From contig CAUJDF010000039.1 of the NCBI GenBank assembly GCA_963169045.1, forward strand, positions 186,001 through 250,000: DNA of 64,000 nt. The letters run 5' to 3'. The stretch comes from Myxococcota bacterium. Its GTDB lineage: Bacteria; Myxococcota_A; Bradymonadia; UBA7976; UBA1532. This document shows positions 52,737 through 62,819 of the stretch, piece after piece. The notes under the pieces were generated by a model, which ran no database searches, was not told the DNA's origin, and saw only the letters and a program-made list of their open reading frames with translations. A program made the translations under genes and the position numbers. Numbering within the stretch: position 1 is the stretch's first letter; the number at the start of each line of letters is the position of its first letter.

Positions 52737-52754
52737 GGTGCTACGGGCTATAAC
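52726..52754 (+). promoter_or_regulatory. Candidate housekeeping promoter for the gene at 52787
   Basis: TTGGTC, a 17-bp spacer, then TATAAC. The predicted transcript start is about 52761, only about 2 nt before an in-frame ATG at 52763. That supports the GTG at 52787 as the real start. Confidence 0.5.
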
Positions 52755-52786
52755 ACGCTGGCATGTACTGGGAAAGGAGTCGCGGC

Positions 52787-53392
52787 GTGGTCAAGGCAGC
52801 GTTCGGGCGCGTAGGGGGCCTCGCGCTGGCCCTGGTGGGGCTGACGGCCAGCGCCGCCGGCGCGATCGAGGTCTACGTCAACGGCGTCAAGCTGACGGGT
52901 ACGCTCAAGAACCAGACGTTCAAGGGCACCGAGGTCCAGTTCGACGCCAATGGCGACATCCGCATCACCGCCCCCGGCTACAAGATCGAGCTCGAGGCGC
53001 CGGGCGCTCAGCAGACGCAGGCGCCGAAGTCGGGCAAGCAGGTCTGGCTCGTGGTGAACGTCGCCGCCCCCGGCCACTACAAGACCGCGGTCCAGGTGAA
53101 CGGCAAGGCGGTCGCCGAGATCCCGGCGGCGAGCAGCCAGTTCATCAAGGAGATCACCGACGGCACGCAGACCGGCGCCAACGGCATGCTCTTCACGTTC
53201 TATCCGCAACCGGACGCGCCGTCGGGCGCGCCGGTCGACGCCGTCGAGATCCTGGTGGGCGAAGGCGAGAAGGCGGCGGACGGCACGCTGACGATCAGCC
53301 GCGTCCTCGGGACCGTGAAGCGCAAGAGCGGTTCACCCTCCGCCGAGGCAGTGCCGGTGCATTTCCAGCTCACCCCGCCGACGACGCCCTGA
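52787..53392 (+). CDS. Secreted hypothetical protein (201 aa)
   Basis: Signal peptide VKAAFGRVGGLALALVGLTASAAGA, then a mature domain of about 175 residues that I do not recognise. It is beta-rich: IEVYVNGVKLTGTLKNQTFK, GDIRITAPGYKIELEAPG, QVWLVVNVAAPGHYKTAVQV. The later part (VDAVEILVGEGEKAADGTLT) is also strand-like. There are no cysteines or catalytic motifs. I chose GTG at 52787 because AAAGGAG lies 7 nt upstream; an in-frame ATG at 52763 has no such site. Its 3' end overlaps the convergent DUF1285 gene by 23 bp. Confidence 0.85.
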   Translation: MVKAAFGRVGGLALALVGLTASAAGAIEVYVNGVKLTGTLKNQTFKGTEVQFDANGDIRITAPGYKIELEAPGAQQTQAPKSGKQVWLVVNVAAPGHYKTAVQVNGKAVAEIPAASSQFIKEITDGTQTGANGMLFTFYPQPDAPSGAPVDAVEILVGEGEKAADGTLTISRVLGTVKRKSGSPSAEAVPVHFQLTPPTTP

Positions 53393-53843
53393 TCGGCCAC
53401 CGGCGGCCGGCGACCGGCTCGAGCCAGAGCGCGCCGTCCGCCCCCTCGCGCAGCCAGTCGGCCAGCCCGCCCTGCGCGCTGCGGCCGAGGCGGGCGCGGC
53501 GGCGCGGCGCGACGTCCGCGTAGACGACCCCGCCCTCGCCGAGCGCCAGCGCGTCCTGCGGGACGATGTGCCGTTCGCCGTTGTTGAGCTCCGCCCAGAG
53601 CGACCCGCCGTCGAGCCGCAGGTGCCGCACCACGAACGGCGTGCCGTCGGACCGGACGTAGCACCAGCGATCGTCGAGGCGGACGATGGCCTCGCCGGTC
53701 TCCGGGTGGACGTCGAGCCCGGCGTCGAAGAGCGCGATCAGGCGGGGGTGGGTGAACGGACGTCCCTCGTGGTACCAGCGGCCCTCGGCGTCGATCCGGA
53801 GGTCGACCGAGCGGCGCAGGCGCTCGAGCTCCTCGGCGTCCAT
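53370..53843 (-). CDS. DUF1285 family protein
   Basis: A 157-aa cytoplasmic protein. The start RIDAEGRWYHEGRPFTHPRL followed by LFDAGLDVHPETGEAIVRL matches the DUF1285 pattern (ID-x-GRWYHEG, then a short two-domain beta fold). The family function is not established. GAGGTGA lies 5 nt before the ATG at 53843. It is 14 nt downstream of the DUF6178-like gene on the same strand and probably in its operon. Its last 23 bp overlap the opposite-strand secreted protein gene. Confidence 0.85.
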   Translation of the reverse strand: MDAEELERLRRSVDLRIDAEGRWYHEGRPFTHPRLIALFDAGLDVHPETGEAIVRLDDRWCYVRSDGTPFVVRHLRLDGGSLWAELNNGERHIVPQDALALGEGGVVYADVAPRRRARLGRSAQGGLADWLREGADGALWLEPVAGRRWPIRASSAG

Positions 53844-53857
53844 GGCGTCACCTCGCT

Positions 53858-55434
53858 TCAGGCCGCGGGCGGGCCCACCCGCCACATCGGCAGGAAGCGC
53901 GGCTCGTCCGCGGCGGTCTCCGGCGCGACGTGCCCCATCTGCTCGATGGCCTCCGCCAGGATGGCGTCGAGCGCGGCGTCGGTGCGCCCGCCGAGACGCC
54001 GCCAGGCCACTCCCGCCGCGGCGCGCGCGTCCGCGCGCAGCTGGCCGTCGCGAAAGATCGCCCGGTGGGCCTCCGCGACGCGCACAAGCGGCAGCGTCGA
54101 CCGGCCTTCGAGCCCGAGGAGGTCCAGCGTCAGCTGCGTGAACAACCAGGCGGCAAGCCCCGCCTCGGGAGGCCGCGCGTCGCCGGCCACGTCGGCGAGC
54201 TCCGCGATCAGCGTCGCCCGTTGCCTCGCCGTCTCGAGATCGGCGGGGGTCGCGAAGGGGGTGCCGTCCGGCCGCTGCGGGTGCCGCGCCGACAGCGACT
54301 CGGCCCAGGGTCGCAGCGCGGCGAGGTCGACCCCGTCGACGCGGCCGCCGGGTCCCGCGAGCCGCTTCGCCTGAACCGCCTTCGTCAGCGGCCGCGCCGC
54401 TTCGAGGACCCGGGCGTGGCCCGTGCGGAACACGAGCACCAGGGAAGTGTCGACCAGCAGCGCCGCGTCACGGGCGGGATCGGCGTCGGCGCCGGCGAGG
54501 GCGTCGAGGCCCAGCAGGAGGCCCGCGCGGACCCGGTCGAGCACCGGCCGCTGACCCTCGAGGTCCCACGGCTCGACGCGGTCGGCGGCCAGCGCCATGT
54601 TCGCCAGGTACGCCAGGGCCTCCTGGACGGCGCGGCGCGGCTCTGGCGGCAGGTGGTCGACGGCGGCCTGCAGCCGGTCCGCCGGCGCGACGAGGGGCGC
54701 CAGCCAGTGGCTCGCGGGGGCGACGTCGCCCGGCAACGAGGCCCTGGCGGCGCGGATCTGGTCCGGCCGCGGCGGTGTGTAGACCACTGGGGCCTCGTAC
54801 GGGTCGACATAGCCCAGATCGGCCATGCGACCCGAGCGCCACCGCCACGCCTGCTCCTCGAGGACCGAGTCCAGCGCCGAGGACGCGTGGACGAAGAGGT
54901 TGTAGCAGTGGGCCGGGTCGCTGCGCATGAGCCAGTCGAGGAACACCTTCACCGGCAGGTCGCGCGGCGAAGGCTCGGGGAACACGATGCACATGCGCCC
55001 GTCGGGCGTGAGCACGTACTCGCCGTCGGGCGGCTCGAACTCCTCGGGCTCGTCGATGGCGTAGATGCGGACCGAGCGACGCACGATCCAGTTGAGCACC
55101 TCGTCGTCGAGCGCCAGCAGGCCGCGCATGAGCGCCTCCGGGCCGGCGTTCGTGAGCGCCTCGAGCCACGGATCGACGCGTTTGATCGAGAGGCGGTCCT
55201 TCTTCCAGGCGTCGAAGTCGAAGAAGGTGCGCACCTGCTCGGGGCTGGCGAGCGCCAGAAGCTCGGTGGCGTCGGCGAGGCCGATGCGGACGACGAAGTG
55301 GTAGAGGTCCTGGGCGGGCATCGCGCGGATGCGCCGCTTCGCGTCGGCGGGCGAGAGCAGCAGATCGAGCAGCTCGCGGCCGGTGCGCGCCCGGTCGAGC
55401 TGCGCGTGCCACGCCGCGAGCTCTCGAACGTCGG

Positions 55435-55438
<4 letters not shown>
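53858..55438 (-). CDS. DUF6178-like protein of unknown function
   Basis: A 526-aa soluble protein, mostly helical. The N-terminal part (AQDLYHFVVRIGLADATELLALASPEQVRTFFDFDAWKKDRL) and the segment DPAHCYNLFVHASSALDSVLEEQAWRWRSGRMAD agree with the DUF6178 family as I recall it, seen mainly in deltaproteobacterial lineages. There are no membrane helices, signal peptide or recognisable catalytic motif. Its ATG overlaps the SEC-C gene stop by 4 nt (ATGA), so the two are likely co-translated. The family name should be confirmed by profile search. Confidence 0.75.
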
Positions 55439-56190
<752 letters not shown>

Positions 56191-56291
56191 GACCACCTCG
56201 CTGGAATCCGGTCCGAATCGGGCGCGCACGCTAGCAGGGGGCGGGACGCGGTGCAAGGCAGGGACGGACGCCGCCGGCGGCGGGGCGCGCG

Positions 56292-56323
56292 CGCATGACG
56301 CCCGCGGGCGCGGGCGTCATGCG
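56292..56323 (-). terminator. Perfect 14-bp stem hairpin with 4-nt loop
   Basis: CGCATGACGCCCGC pairs with GCGGGCGTCATGCG around a GGGC loop. On the minus strand it starts about 6 nt after the stop of the 66-aa gene at 56330. The perfect stem suggests a strong terminator, but no T-run follows. It is the longest perfect small-loop hairpin I saw in the window. Confidence 0.6.
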
Positions 56324-56329
56324 GCGATC

Positions 56330-56530
56330 TCAGGCGGCTGATGCCCGCGCGGATCTCGGGTCGGGATGGAAGGTGATGCAGGTGCTGCCGCTGCCCGAGG
56401 CCACCCGGCAGCAAGCGAAGAAGTCGGAGAGGCTCAGGCCGAGCTCCCCGCGGTGGACGTACCAGTAGTTCAGGGCGCGGCGCTTGGCCTCGCGCGCGGT
56501 GCGGCCGCTGAATCGCAGTGCGTTGTTCAT
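56330..56530 (-). CDS. Small conserved-looking protein (66 aa)
   Basis: The sequence opens NNALRFSGRTAREAKRRALN, then YWYVHRGELGLSLSDFFACC. The first 45 residues look like a compact helical domain with Arg/Lys on one face and aromatic residues in the middle. The C-terminus has three cysteines (ACC, STC) and a disordered tail. GAAGGAAG lies 6 nt before the ATG, a good Shine-Dalgarno. It ends just before the perfect hairpin at 56292, which supports expression. Function unknown; metal binding through the Cys residues or nucleic-acid binding is possible. Confidence 0.72.
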   Translation of the reverse strand: MNNALRFSGRTAREAKRRALNYWYVHRGELGLSLSDFFACCRVASGSGSTCITFHPDPRSARASAA

Positions 56531-56923
56531 CGCCAGCTTCCTTCGTCACTCGCCGGCGGCGGCGACGACCCTCGCTGGACGTCTCGTGGTGCGGAAGCGG
56601 GGCGGGGAGGCGGGAGGCCTTCGAGCCCGGTCGTCGCCGACCGGACCCGCTCAGGGTTCAGCCGGCGACGAAGCTGCGCAACGAGACGCCACCGAGGGTG
56701 CGTCGACTGCCGCTGCCTGAGTCGCCAGATCCCATGAAAGACGAAACCGTGGGCGCATCGGCCCGGTGGTTGTACCTGCTCGTAAGTTACGGAAGCGCCG
56801 CGGGAAAAGTCAAGCCCCCGCGTCACCAGGAGACCACGCTCGCCGGCGGCCGAATTGCCTTTCCCCGAGGGGGGGGCGCGCGGTAGAGAACACCTCTCGA
56901 CCGATCGGTAGGGAGGTCAGAAA
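56531..56923. other. Divergent intergenic region before the small protein and fadN
   Basis: About 390 bp with no protein-like frame that I trust. It holds the promoters of two diverging genes. CGTAAGTTACG at 56781-56791 is a perfect 11-bp palindrome in a locally less GC-rich stretch, and a longer palindrome lies at 56894-56915. No clear -35/-10 pair or sigma-54 site is visible. Confidence 0.6.
56894..56915. promoter_or_regulatory. TetR-type palindromic operator overlapping the fadN ribosome-binding site
   Basis: The core ACCGATCGGT (56900-56909) is a perfect palindrome. Extending to 22 bp, 9 of 11 base pairs are symmetric, ending CTC/GAG. The right arm overlaps the GGGAGG Shine-Dalgarno of the gene at 56924. 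This form is typical of TetR-family fatty-acid regulators; no regulator gene is in the window. Confidence 0.55.
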
Positions 56924-59284
56924 GTGACGAGGAGCTTGCGCATCCGCCGTGCCGCCGTCCTCGGCGCCGGCGTCATGGGGCGGGGCATCGCCGCCCACCT
57001 GGCGGGAGCCGGCATTCCCGTGCTCCTGCTCGACATCGTGCCGCCCGGCGCCACCGGCGCCGAGCGCAACAAGTTCGCCGCGGGCGGCCTTCAGGAGGCG
57101 CTGAACAACCGGCCGGCGCTGTTCTACGACCCCGAGGACGCGCGCCTCGTCACGGTCGGCAACTTCGAGGACGATCTCGACAAGGTCGCCGACTGCGATT
57201 GGATCGTCGAGGTCGTCAAGGAGGACCTGCAGATCAAGCGGGACCTCTTCGCGAAGCTCGACGCGATCCGCAAGCCCGGCACGCTCGTCAGCTCGAACAC
57301 CAGCGGCCTGCCGCTGGCCGACCTCGTGAAGGGGCGCTCCGAAGACTTCCAGCGCCACTTCCTGATCACTCACTTCTTCAACCCCGTCCGCTACATGAAG
57401 CTGCTCGAGGTGGTGCAGGGCCACGACACCGACGACGATCTCGTCGAGGCCTTCCGCACCTTCGCGCGCCAGCGGCTCGGCAAGGGCGTGGTGCTGGCGA
57501 AGGACTCGCCGGCGTTCATCGCCAACCGCATCGGCACGTTCTCGATGATGTACACCGTGCACCGCATGCTCGAGCAGCAGCGGTCGCCGGAGTTCGTCGA
57601 CGCCATCTTCGGGGCGCCGGCGGGCCGGCCGAAGTCGGCGGTGTTCCGCACGGCCGACGTCGTGGGCCTCGACACGCTGGCGTTCGTCTCGCAGCACCTG
57701 CACGACGACCTGCCCGACGACGAGATGCGGCGCTACTTCCAGGTCCCGGCGTTCCTGCGGACGCTGATCGAGCGCCGCTGGCTCGGGTCGAAGACGCGGC
57801 AGGGCTGCTACAAGAAGGAGGGCGAGAACCTCCTCACGTTCGACCCCTACGCGCTCGAGTACCGTCCGCAGAAGAAGGAGCGGTACGACTCCCTCGGCAA
57901 GACGCGGTCGATCGACGACGTGGGCCTCCGCATCAAGGCGCTCGTCAATGGCACCGACGACGCGGCGAAGTTCGCGTGGGACGTGATCGCGCAGACGCTG
58001 GCCTACGCGGCGCGCCACCTCGAGGACATCGCGGAGGATCTCGTCCAGGTCGACAACGGCCTGAAGTGGGGCTTCAACCACGAGATCGGGCCGTTCGAGA
58101 CGTGGGACGCCCTCGGCGTGCAGACGACCGTCGACCGCATGAAGGCGGACGGCATCGCGGTGCCCGAGTGGGTCGAGAACATGCTCGCCTCGGGCCGCAA
58201 GTCGTTCTACGAGGGCGCGCCGGGCCGGCGCACCTACTGGCACACCGGCGCCCAGCAGGTGGCGCGCGAGGTGGTGAGCCCCCGCTTCCGCCGGCTGCCG
58301 CCGAGCATTCACGACCCCTCGCTCGTCGAGAAGAACCCGAGCGCGCGCCTCTGGGACATCGGCGACGGCGCGTATTGCCTCGAGTTCTCCACGAAGATGA
58401 ACGCCATCGACGGCGACATCATCGACCTGATGGAGAGGGCGGTCGACCGGGCCGAGACCGAGGGGCGCGCGCTGGTCATCGGCAACCATGGGGCCGACGC
58501 GTTCAGCGCCGGCGCCAACCTGATGCTGATCTTCCTGGCGATCCAGCAGAAGGACTGGAAGTCGATCGACGCCATCGCCGCGCGCCTGCAGGCCGCGGGG
58601 CGGCGGCTCCACCACAGCCAGATCCCGGTGGTCGCCGCCCCCTTCGGGCTGACCCTCGGCGGCGGCGCGGAGGTGGCGATGGCCGCCGACGCGATCCAGG
58701 CCTACGCCGAGCTGTACATGGGCCTCGTCGAGGTGGGCGTCGGCCTGGTGCCGGCAGGCGGCGGCTGCTTCTCGCTGCTGCACAATCTCAGCCAGGGCCA
58801 GCTCCCCGACGCCGACCCGATCGCCGCGCTGCGCGAGACGTTCCTCGCCATCGGCATGGCCAAGGTGGGCACGGGCGCGGAGCACAGCCGCCGGCTCGGC
58901 TTCCTGCGCCCGAACGACCGCGTGACGATGGACCGCGACGAGCTGATCGAGGCGGCGAAGCAGCGGGCGCTGGGCATGGCCAACAGCGACTACGTGCCGT
59001 CGAAGCCGCGGCGGGTGAAGGTCGCGGGAACGACCGGCTACGCCACGTTGTTCTCCGCGATCTGGGGCATGCAGGAGACCCACCAGATCTCCGAGCACGA
59101 CGCGAAGATCGGGCGCCACGTGGCGCGCATCCTCAGTGGCGGCGACGTGGCGCCCGGCACGTGGGTCGACGAGGAGCGCATGCACGAGCTCGAGCGCGAG
59201 GCCTTCCTGTCGCTGTGCGGCGAGGAGAAGACGCAGGCGCGCATTCAGCACATGCTCATGAACAACAAGCCCCTGAGGAACTGA
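56924..59284 (+). CDS. fadN: 3-hydroxyacyl-CoA dehydrogenase/enoyl-CoA hydratase, FadN type
   Basis: A bifunctional beta-oxidation enzyme of 786 aa. The NAD-binding dehydrogenase comes first ([12 protein letters not shown] at about 13-24, then [19 protein letters not shown] and the catalytic region [25 protein letters not shown]). The enoyl-CoA hydratase (crotonase) half starts near residue 470 ([36 protein letters not shown]). This order is that of Bacillus FadN (about 789 aa) and opposite to E. coli FadB. It starts at GTG with GGGAGG 7 nt upstream and lies 1 nt before the thiolase gene. A TetR-type palindrome precedes it. Confidence 0.93.
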   Translation: MTRSLRIRRAAVLGAGVMGRGIAAHLAGAGIPVLLLDIVPPGATGAERNKFAAGGLQEALNNRPALFYDPEDARLVTVGNFEDDLDKVADCDWIVEVVKEDLQIKRDLFAKLDAIRKPGTLVSSNTSGLPLADLVKGRSEDFQRHFLITHFFNPVRYMKLLEVVQGHDTDDDLVEAFRTFARQRLGKGVVLAKDSPAFIANRIGTFSMMYTVHRMLEQQRSPEFVDAIFGAPAGRPKSAVFRTADVVGLDTLAFVSQHLHDDLPDDEMRRYFQVPAFLRTLIERRWLGSKTRQGCYKKEGENLLTFDPYALEYRPQKKERYDSLGKTRSIDDVGLRIKALVNGTDDAAKFAWDVIAQTLAYAARHLEDIAEDLVQVDNGLKWGFNHEIGPFETWDALGVQTTVDRMKADGIAVPEWVENMLASGRKSFYEGAPGRRTYWHTGAQQVAREVVSPRFRRLPPSIHDPSLVEKNPSARLWDIGDGAYCLEFSTKMNAIDGDIIDLMERAVDRAETEGRALVIGNHGADAFSAGANLMLIFLAIQQKDWKSIDAIAARLQAAGRRLHHSQIPVVAAPFGLTLGGGAEVAMAADAIQAYAELYMGLVEVGVGLVPAGGGCFSLLHNLSQGQLPDADPIAALRETFLAIGMAKVGTGAEHSRRLGFLRPNDRVTMDRDELIEAAKQRALGMANSDYVPSKPRRVKVAGTTGYATLFSAIWGMQETHQISEHDAKIGRHVARILSGGDVAPGTWVDEERMHELEREAFLSLCGEEKTQARIQHMLMNNKPLRN

Positions 59285-59285
59285 C

Positions 59286-60428
59286 ATGCGTGACGTAGCC
59301 ATCGTGAACGGGGCGCGGACGCCGTTCGGTCGCGCCCACAAGGGCAACCTGCGGCAGACCCGCGCCGAGGACCTGGGGGCGGCAGCCGTCCGCGAGGCGC
59401 TGCGGCGCGCGGGCGTCTCTGTCGATGAGATCGAGGACCTGGCGCTCGGCTGCGCCATGCCCGAGGGGTCGCAGGGGCTGAACGTGGCGCGCGTCGTCGG
59501 CGTCTTGTCGGGGCTGCCCGACGAAGTGCCGGCGTACACCGTCAACCGGTTCTGCGCCTCGGGGCTCCAGACCATCGCCGACGTCGCCACGCGCATCGCC
59601 GCCGGCGAGATCGACGTCGGCATCGCCGGCGGCGTCGAGAGCATGACCGCCGTGCCGATGGGCGGCTTCCATCCGCAGCTGCACCCGAAGCTGGCGGTGG
59701 AGCACCCCGAGGTCTACATCGGCATGGGCCACACCGCAGAGAACGTGGCGCGTCGGTACGGCGTCGACCGCGCCTCGCAGGACGCCTTCGCCCTGGCGAG
59801 CCAGCAGAAGGCGGCCGCGGCGCGCGAGAAGGGCCGCCTCTCCGAGGAGATCGTGGCCATCGAGACGACGGCTGACGGCAAGGCGGTGCGGGTCGAGCAC
59901 GACGAGCTCATCCGCCCCGAGACGACGCTCGAGGGCCTGGCGAAGCTGAAGCCGGCGTTTGATCCGAAGGGCACCGTGACGCCCGGCAACGCCTCGCCGC
60001 TGACCGACGGCGCCGCGGCCGTGGTGCTCATGGCCGGCGACCGCGCGAAGGGCAGGGAGGTCCTCGGCTGGTTCCGACGCTTCGCCGTCGTCGGCGTCGC
60101 GCCGGACGTCATGGGCATCGGGCCGGTCCCGGCCATCCGCAAGCTGCTCGCCGCCACGAAGCTCGACGTCGGCGACATCGACCTCTTCGAGATCAACGAG
60201 GCGTTCGCGGCCCAGTCGGTCTACTGCCAACGCGAGCTCGGCATCCCCGACGAGAAGCTGAACGTGAACGGCGGCGCCATCGCGCTCGGGCACCCGCTCG
60301 GCGTGAGCGGCACGCGCCTCGTGCTCACCGCGCTCCACGAGCTGCGCCGGCGCGGCGGCAAGCGCGCCGTCGTCAGCATGTGCATCGGCGGCGGCATGGG
60401 CGCCGCGGGCCTCATCGAGGCCGCGTAA
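59286..60428 (+). CDS. fadA: Acetyl-CoA acyltransferase (3-ketoacyl-CoA thiolase)
   Basis: The last beta-oxidation step: thiolytic cleavage of 3-ketoacyl-CoA. Length 380 aa, normal. The nucleophile is Cys90 in [23 protein letters not shown], then [21 protein letters not shown] (His) and the second active-site Cys in [10 protein letters not shown] are all intact. It follows fadN with 1 nt between stop and ATG and would form the trifunctional set with it. No acyl-CoA dehydrogenase follows, unlike Bacillus fadNAE. It converges on the lipoprotein gene at 60439. Confidence 0.95.
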   Translation: MRDVAIVNGARTPFGRAHKGNLRQTRAEDLGAAAVREALRRAGVSVDEIEDLALGCAMPEGSQGLNVARVVGVLSGLPDEVPAYTVNRFCASGLQTIADVATRIAAGEIDVGIAGGVESMTAVPMGGFHPQLHPKLAVEHPEVYIGMGHTAENVARRYGVDRASQDAFALASQQKAAAAREKGRLSEEIVAIETTADGKAVRVEHDELIRPETTLEGLAKLKPAFDPKGTVTPGNASPLTDGAAAVVLMAGDRAKGREVLGWFRRFAVVGVAPDVMGIGPVPAIRKLLAATKLDVGDIDLFEINEAFAAQSVYCQRELGIPDEKLNVNGGAIALGHPLGVSGTRLVLTALHELRRRGGKRAVVSMCIGGGMGAAGLIEAA

Positions 60429-60438
60429 GCTCGAGTCC

Positions 60439-62145
60439 TTACGGCACCGCCGGCGCCGGCCCGGCCGGCACCACGACGGTCGCCCGGCCGTTGATGCCTG
60501 ACAGCCCTTCGCCGACCAGCACCGCGTCGAGCCCGGGCCGCAGCGCCCAGGCCTCGACGCGCACACCGGACAACGGGGCCTCCCGGTCGTCGAGGAGCGT
60601 CAGCGAGAGCACGCCGGCGGACGGCACGGCGATCTGGCCGAGGTCGACCGGCTGGTCGGCGGGGACCGTCCGCAGGACGCGCAGCGACGGCAGGCCGGTC
60701 CCGCCCGCAGGGGTGACGTCGAGCACGTGGTCGCCCGGATCGAGGCGCAGCGTGAACCGGCCGTCGCCGTCCGTCGTGGCGAGGTCGCTGCGCGGCGGTG
60801 GCGCTTCGCCTTCACGTTCGAGCCGCGGATCCGCGTAGCGCGCCCGCACCAGCGTCGTGTTGATCGTGGCGCCCTCGAGCGGCTGGCCCGTCGGCCCGAC
60901 GAGGCGCCCGGTCGCCACCGTTCGCGGGCGCAAGGTCAGCCTCGTCGGCGCCGCGTCCGCCGAGAGCGCGACGCGGGTGCGGAGCAGGCGGAAATCGGTA
61001 GCACCCGGATCGACGTCGATCACATAGTCTCCGGGATACAGGTTCACCGCGAACGTGCCGTCGCGGGCGGTCTCGGCCCCGGCGATGAATTCGCCGCGGC
61101 CGACGACACCACGGAAGCGTACGGTCGCGGCGAAGAGGGGTTCTTCGTCGTCGCCGCGCAGGCCCACCACCGCGCCGCGGGCGGGGAAGACGCGCCCGAT
61201 GTCCCCGAGGTACAGCGGCAGCACGCGCGAGGCGAGCGCCGGGCTCGTCGGGGGCTCCTCCACGGAGATGTCGAGCCGCGGCAGCGGCTGCTCGCTCGGA
61301 CGGACGGACTCGATGTGGAGCGTCACGGTGCGCGGCTGGGCCGAGGGCCACAGGGCGAGTGCGAACAGGCCTTCGGCGTCGCTCTCGGCGCGCGTACTGA
61401 CGGGACGACCCTCGGCGTCGCGGGCGAAGACGCGCACCGGCACCGGCGTCGGGTTCTCGCGGCTCACGAGGAAACGCCCGCAGATCACGTGCAGTCCGCC
61501 CGGATCGCCACCGCAGCGGACCGGCGGATCGGCCATGCTCTGCGGCGGATCGGCGGGCAGCACGATGTCGCCGGTGGCCCCGCAGTCGCCGAACAGGACG
61601 CCCTCCTGGACGAAGGGCGGCAGGCGATTCCGGTCCGGCACGACGCGGAGCGCGAAGGTCGTGCACTGGAAGCTCTCGACCAGCGTCGGCCACGTCGGGG
61701 CCAGCGTCAGCGAGAAGCTGGCGCCGTTCGTTGTCGCCACGGTGGCGCCCGACGCGATCAGCGGGCGCCCCGACAGCGCTTCGCGCGAGATGGCCGTCAC
61801 GGTGCCGGCGACCGGCTCCCGGCGGGGCGTGAGCACGCGCCGCACCACGGTGACTTCGTCGGGAACGAAGACCGGCGCGGTGACCGCGAGCACCGGGCCG
61901 TCGAAGCTCACCCCCTGGATCTCCACCTCGCCGCTCGGGCTGTCCGCCGGGGGCAACAAGCGGAGCGCGACGTCGTACTCGGGCGCGGCCTCGCCGACGC
62001 ACCCCCGCTCGGCGCAGCGCAGACCGGCGGCGCAGTCGGCGTCGACGTCGCATCCGCGGCGCGTCGTCGAGCCGCCGTTCGGCAGGTCCGCCTCGTCGAC
62101 GCAACCGGCGAGCGCGAGCAGCGCCAGCGGAATCAGCCTTCGCAC
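60439..62145 (-). CDS. Lipoprotein with carboxypeptidase-regulatory/CNA-B-like repeats
   Basis: A 568-aa lipoprotein starting at GTG; the signal sequence RRLIPLALLALAGCVDE has a clear lipobox LAGC. A short Cys-rich stretch follows (GCDVDADCAAGLRCAERGC). The body has several transthyretin-like beta-sandwiches with the typical G-x-F-x-L/V-N-LxPGDY/H turn (DGTFAVNLYPGDYVIDVDPG; DGRFTLRLDPGDHVLDVTPA; NTPLEGATIN-type GRLVGPTGQPLEGATI). These act as structural stalks in surface proteins. It overlaps the upstream lipoprotein gene by 13 nt. Confidence 0.88.
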   Translation of the reverse strand: MRRLIPLALLALAGCVDEADLPNGGSTTRRGCDVDADCAAGLRCAERGCVGEAAPEYDVALRLLPPADSPSGEVEIQGVSFDGPVLAVTAPVFVPDEVTVVRRVLTPRREPVAGTVTAISREALSGRPLIASGATVATTNGASFSLTLAPTWPTLVESFQCTTFALRVVPDRNRLPPFVQEGVLFGDCGATGDIVLPADPPQSMADPPVRCGGDPGGLHVICGRFLVSRENPTPVPVRVFARDAEGRPVSTRAESDAEGLFALALWPSAQPRTVTLHIESVRPSEQPLPRLDISVEEPPTSPALASRVLPLYLGDIGRVFPARGAVVGLRGDDEEPLFAATVRFRGVVGRGEFIAGAETARDGTFAVNLYPGDYVIDVDPGATDFRLLRTRVALSADAAPTRLTLRPRTVATGRLVGPTGQPLEGATINTTLVRARYADPRLEREGEAPPPRSDLATTDGDGRFTLRLDPGDHVLDVTPAGGTGLPSLRVLRTVPADQPVDLGQIAVPSAGVLSLTLLDDREAPLSGVRVEAWALRPGLDAVLVGEGLSGINGRATVVVPAGPAPAVP

Positions 62146-62663
62146 AGCGAGCGGTCCATCAGGATGATCCAGGCGAGCCGGAACGAACCGGCGTCGGCGG
62201 GCAGGTGCTGGTTCGGCGTCGTCGGTGGATCGGGCTCCTCGTCGGTCGACAGGAACGGCCGGTCGGCCACGACCACCTCGATCGCCACCGGCCCGTCGTT
62301 GAGGAACTGGTTGCACGGATCCACGATCGACAGCGTGATCTGGGCGTCGGCGCCGGGCTCGATGCCGCGGCCGTTGCCGAAGCGCGGCGCCGCCGAGAGC
62401 AGCGGGTTGTAGTCGACGAAGGCGCGCCAGAAGACCAGGTCGCCCGGGTTCGGATCGAAGATGCCGTCGATGCGCAGCACGAGCGTGCGTCCGTTCGTCG
62501 CGGGATCGTACGGTACGACGTCGAGGTAGCTCGGCGTGACCGTGCTCGCCACGAAGTAGGGCGGCAGGTTCTCGACCTCGGGCTCCTCCTCGAGGGGCTG
62601 GGGGACGAGACAGCCCGTGAGCAGCAGCCCTGCGGCGAGCGCTGAACGGAGAGTCCTGATCAA
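62133..62663 (-). CDS. Hypothetical lipoprotein (176 aa)
   Basis: Signal sequence RTLRSALAAGLLLTGCLVP with lipobox LTGC. The mature part is acidic and Pro-rich at first (EEEPEVENLPPYFVASTVTP), then a beta-rich domain (DPCNQFLNDGPVAIEVVVAD). I do not recognise a family. The start is uncertain: TTG at 62663 sits directly before the signal sequence, and no ATG is nearby. The downstream lipoprotein gene starts inside its last 13 nt, implying coupling. The two may form a complex. Confidence 0.75.
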   Translation of the reverse strand: MIRTLRSALAAGLLLTGCLVPQPLEEEPEVENLPPYFVASTVTPSYLDVVPYDPATNGRTLVLRIDGIFDPNPGDLVFWRAFVDYNPLLSAAPRFGNGRGIEPGADAQITLSIVDPCNQFLNDGPVAIEVVVADRPFLSTDEEPDPPTTPNQHLPADAGSFRLAWIILMDRSLCEG

Positions 62664-62819
62664 GCGCGTTCCGTGGGGGCGTAAGCCGCGACGAACATAG
62701 CACGCGGCCGGCGCGCCGCCCGATGAAACTGGACCCGAACCCGGCGCCTCGCCGCGGCGTCCGGATCGTGGTACCTGCACGTGCAGACGCCGCCGGCCGG
62801 CGGCAGGGAGGGACGCCCG

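Noticed and set aside
52763-52786. ATG at 52763 as start of the secreted protein gene
   Set aside because: It lies within a few bases of the predicted transcript start and lacks a Shine-Dalgarno, whereas GTG at 52787 has AAAGGAG 7 nt upstream and begins a clean signal peptide.
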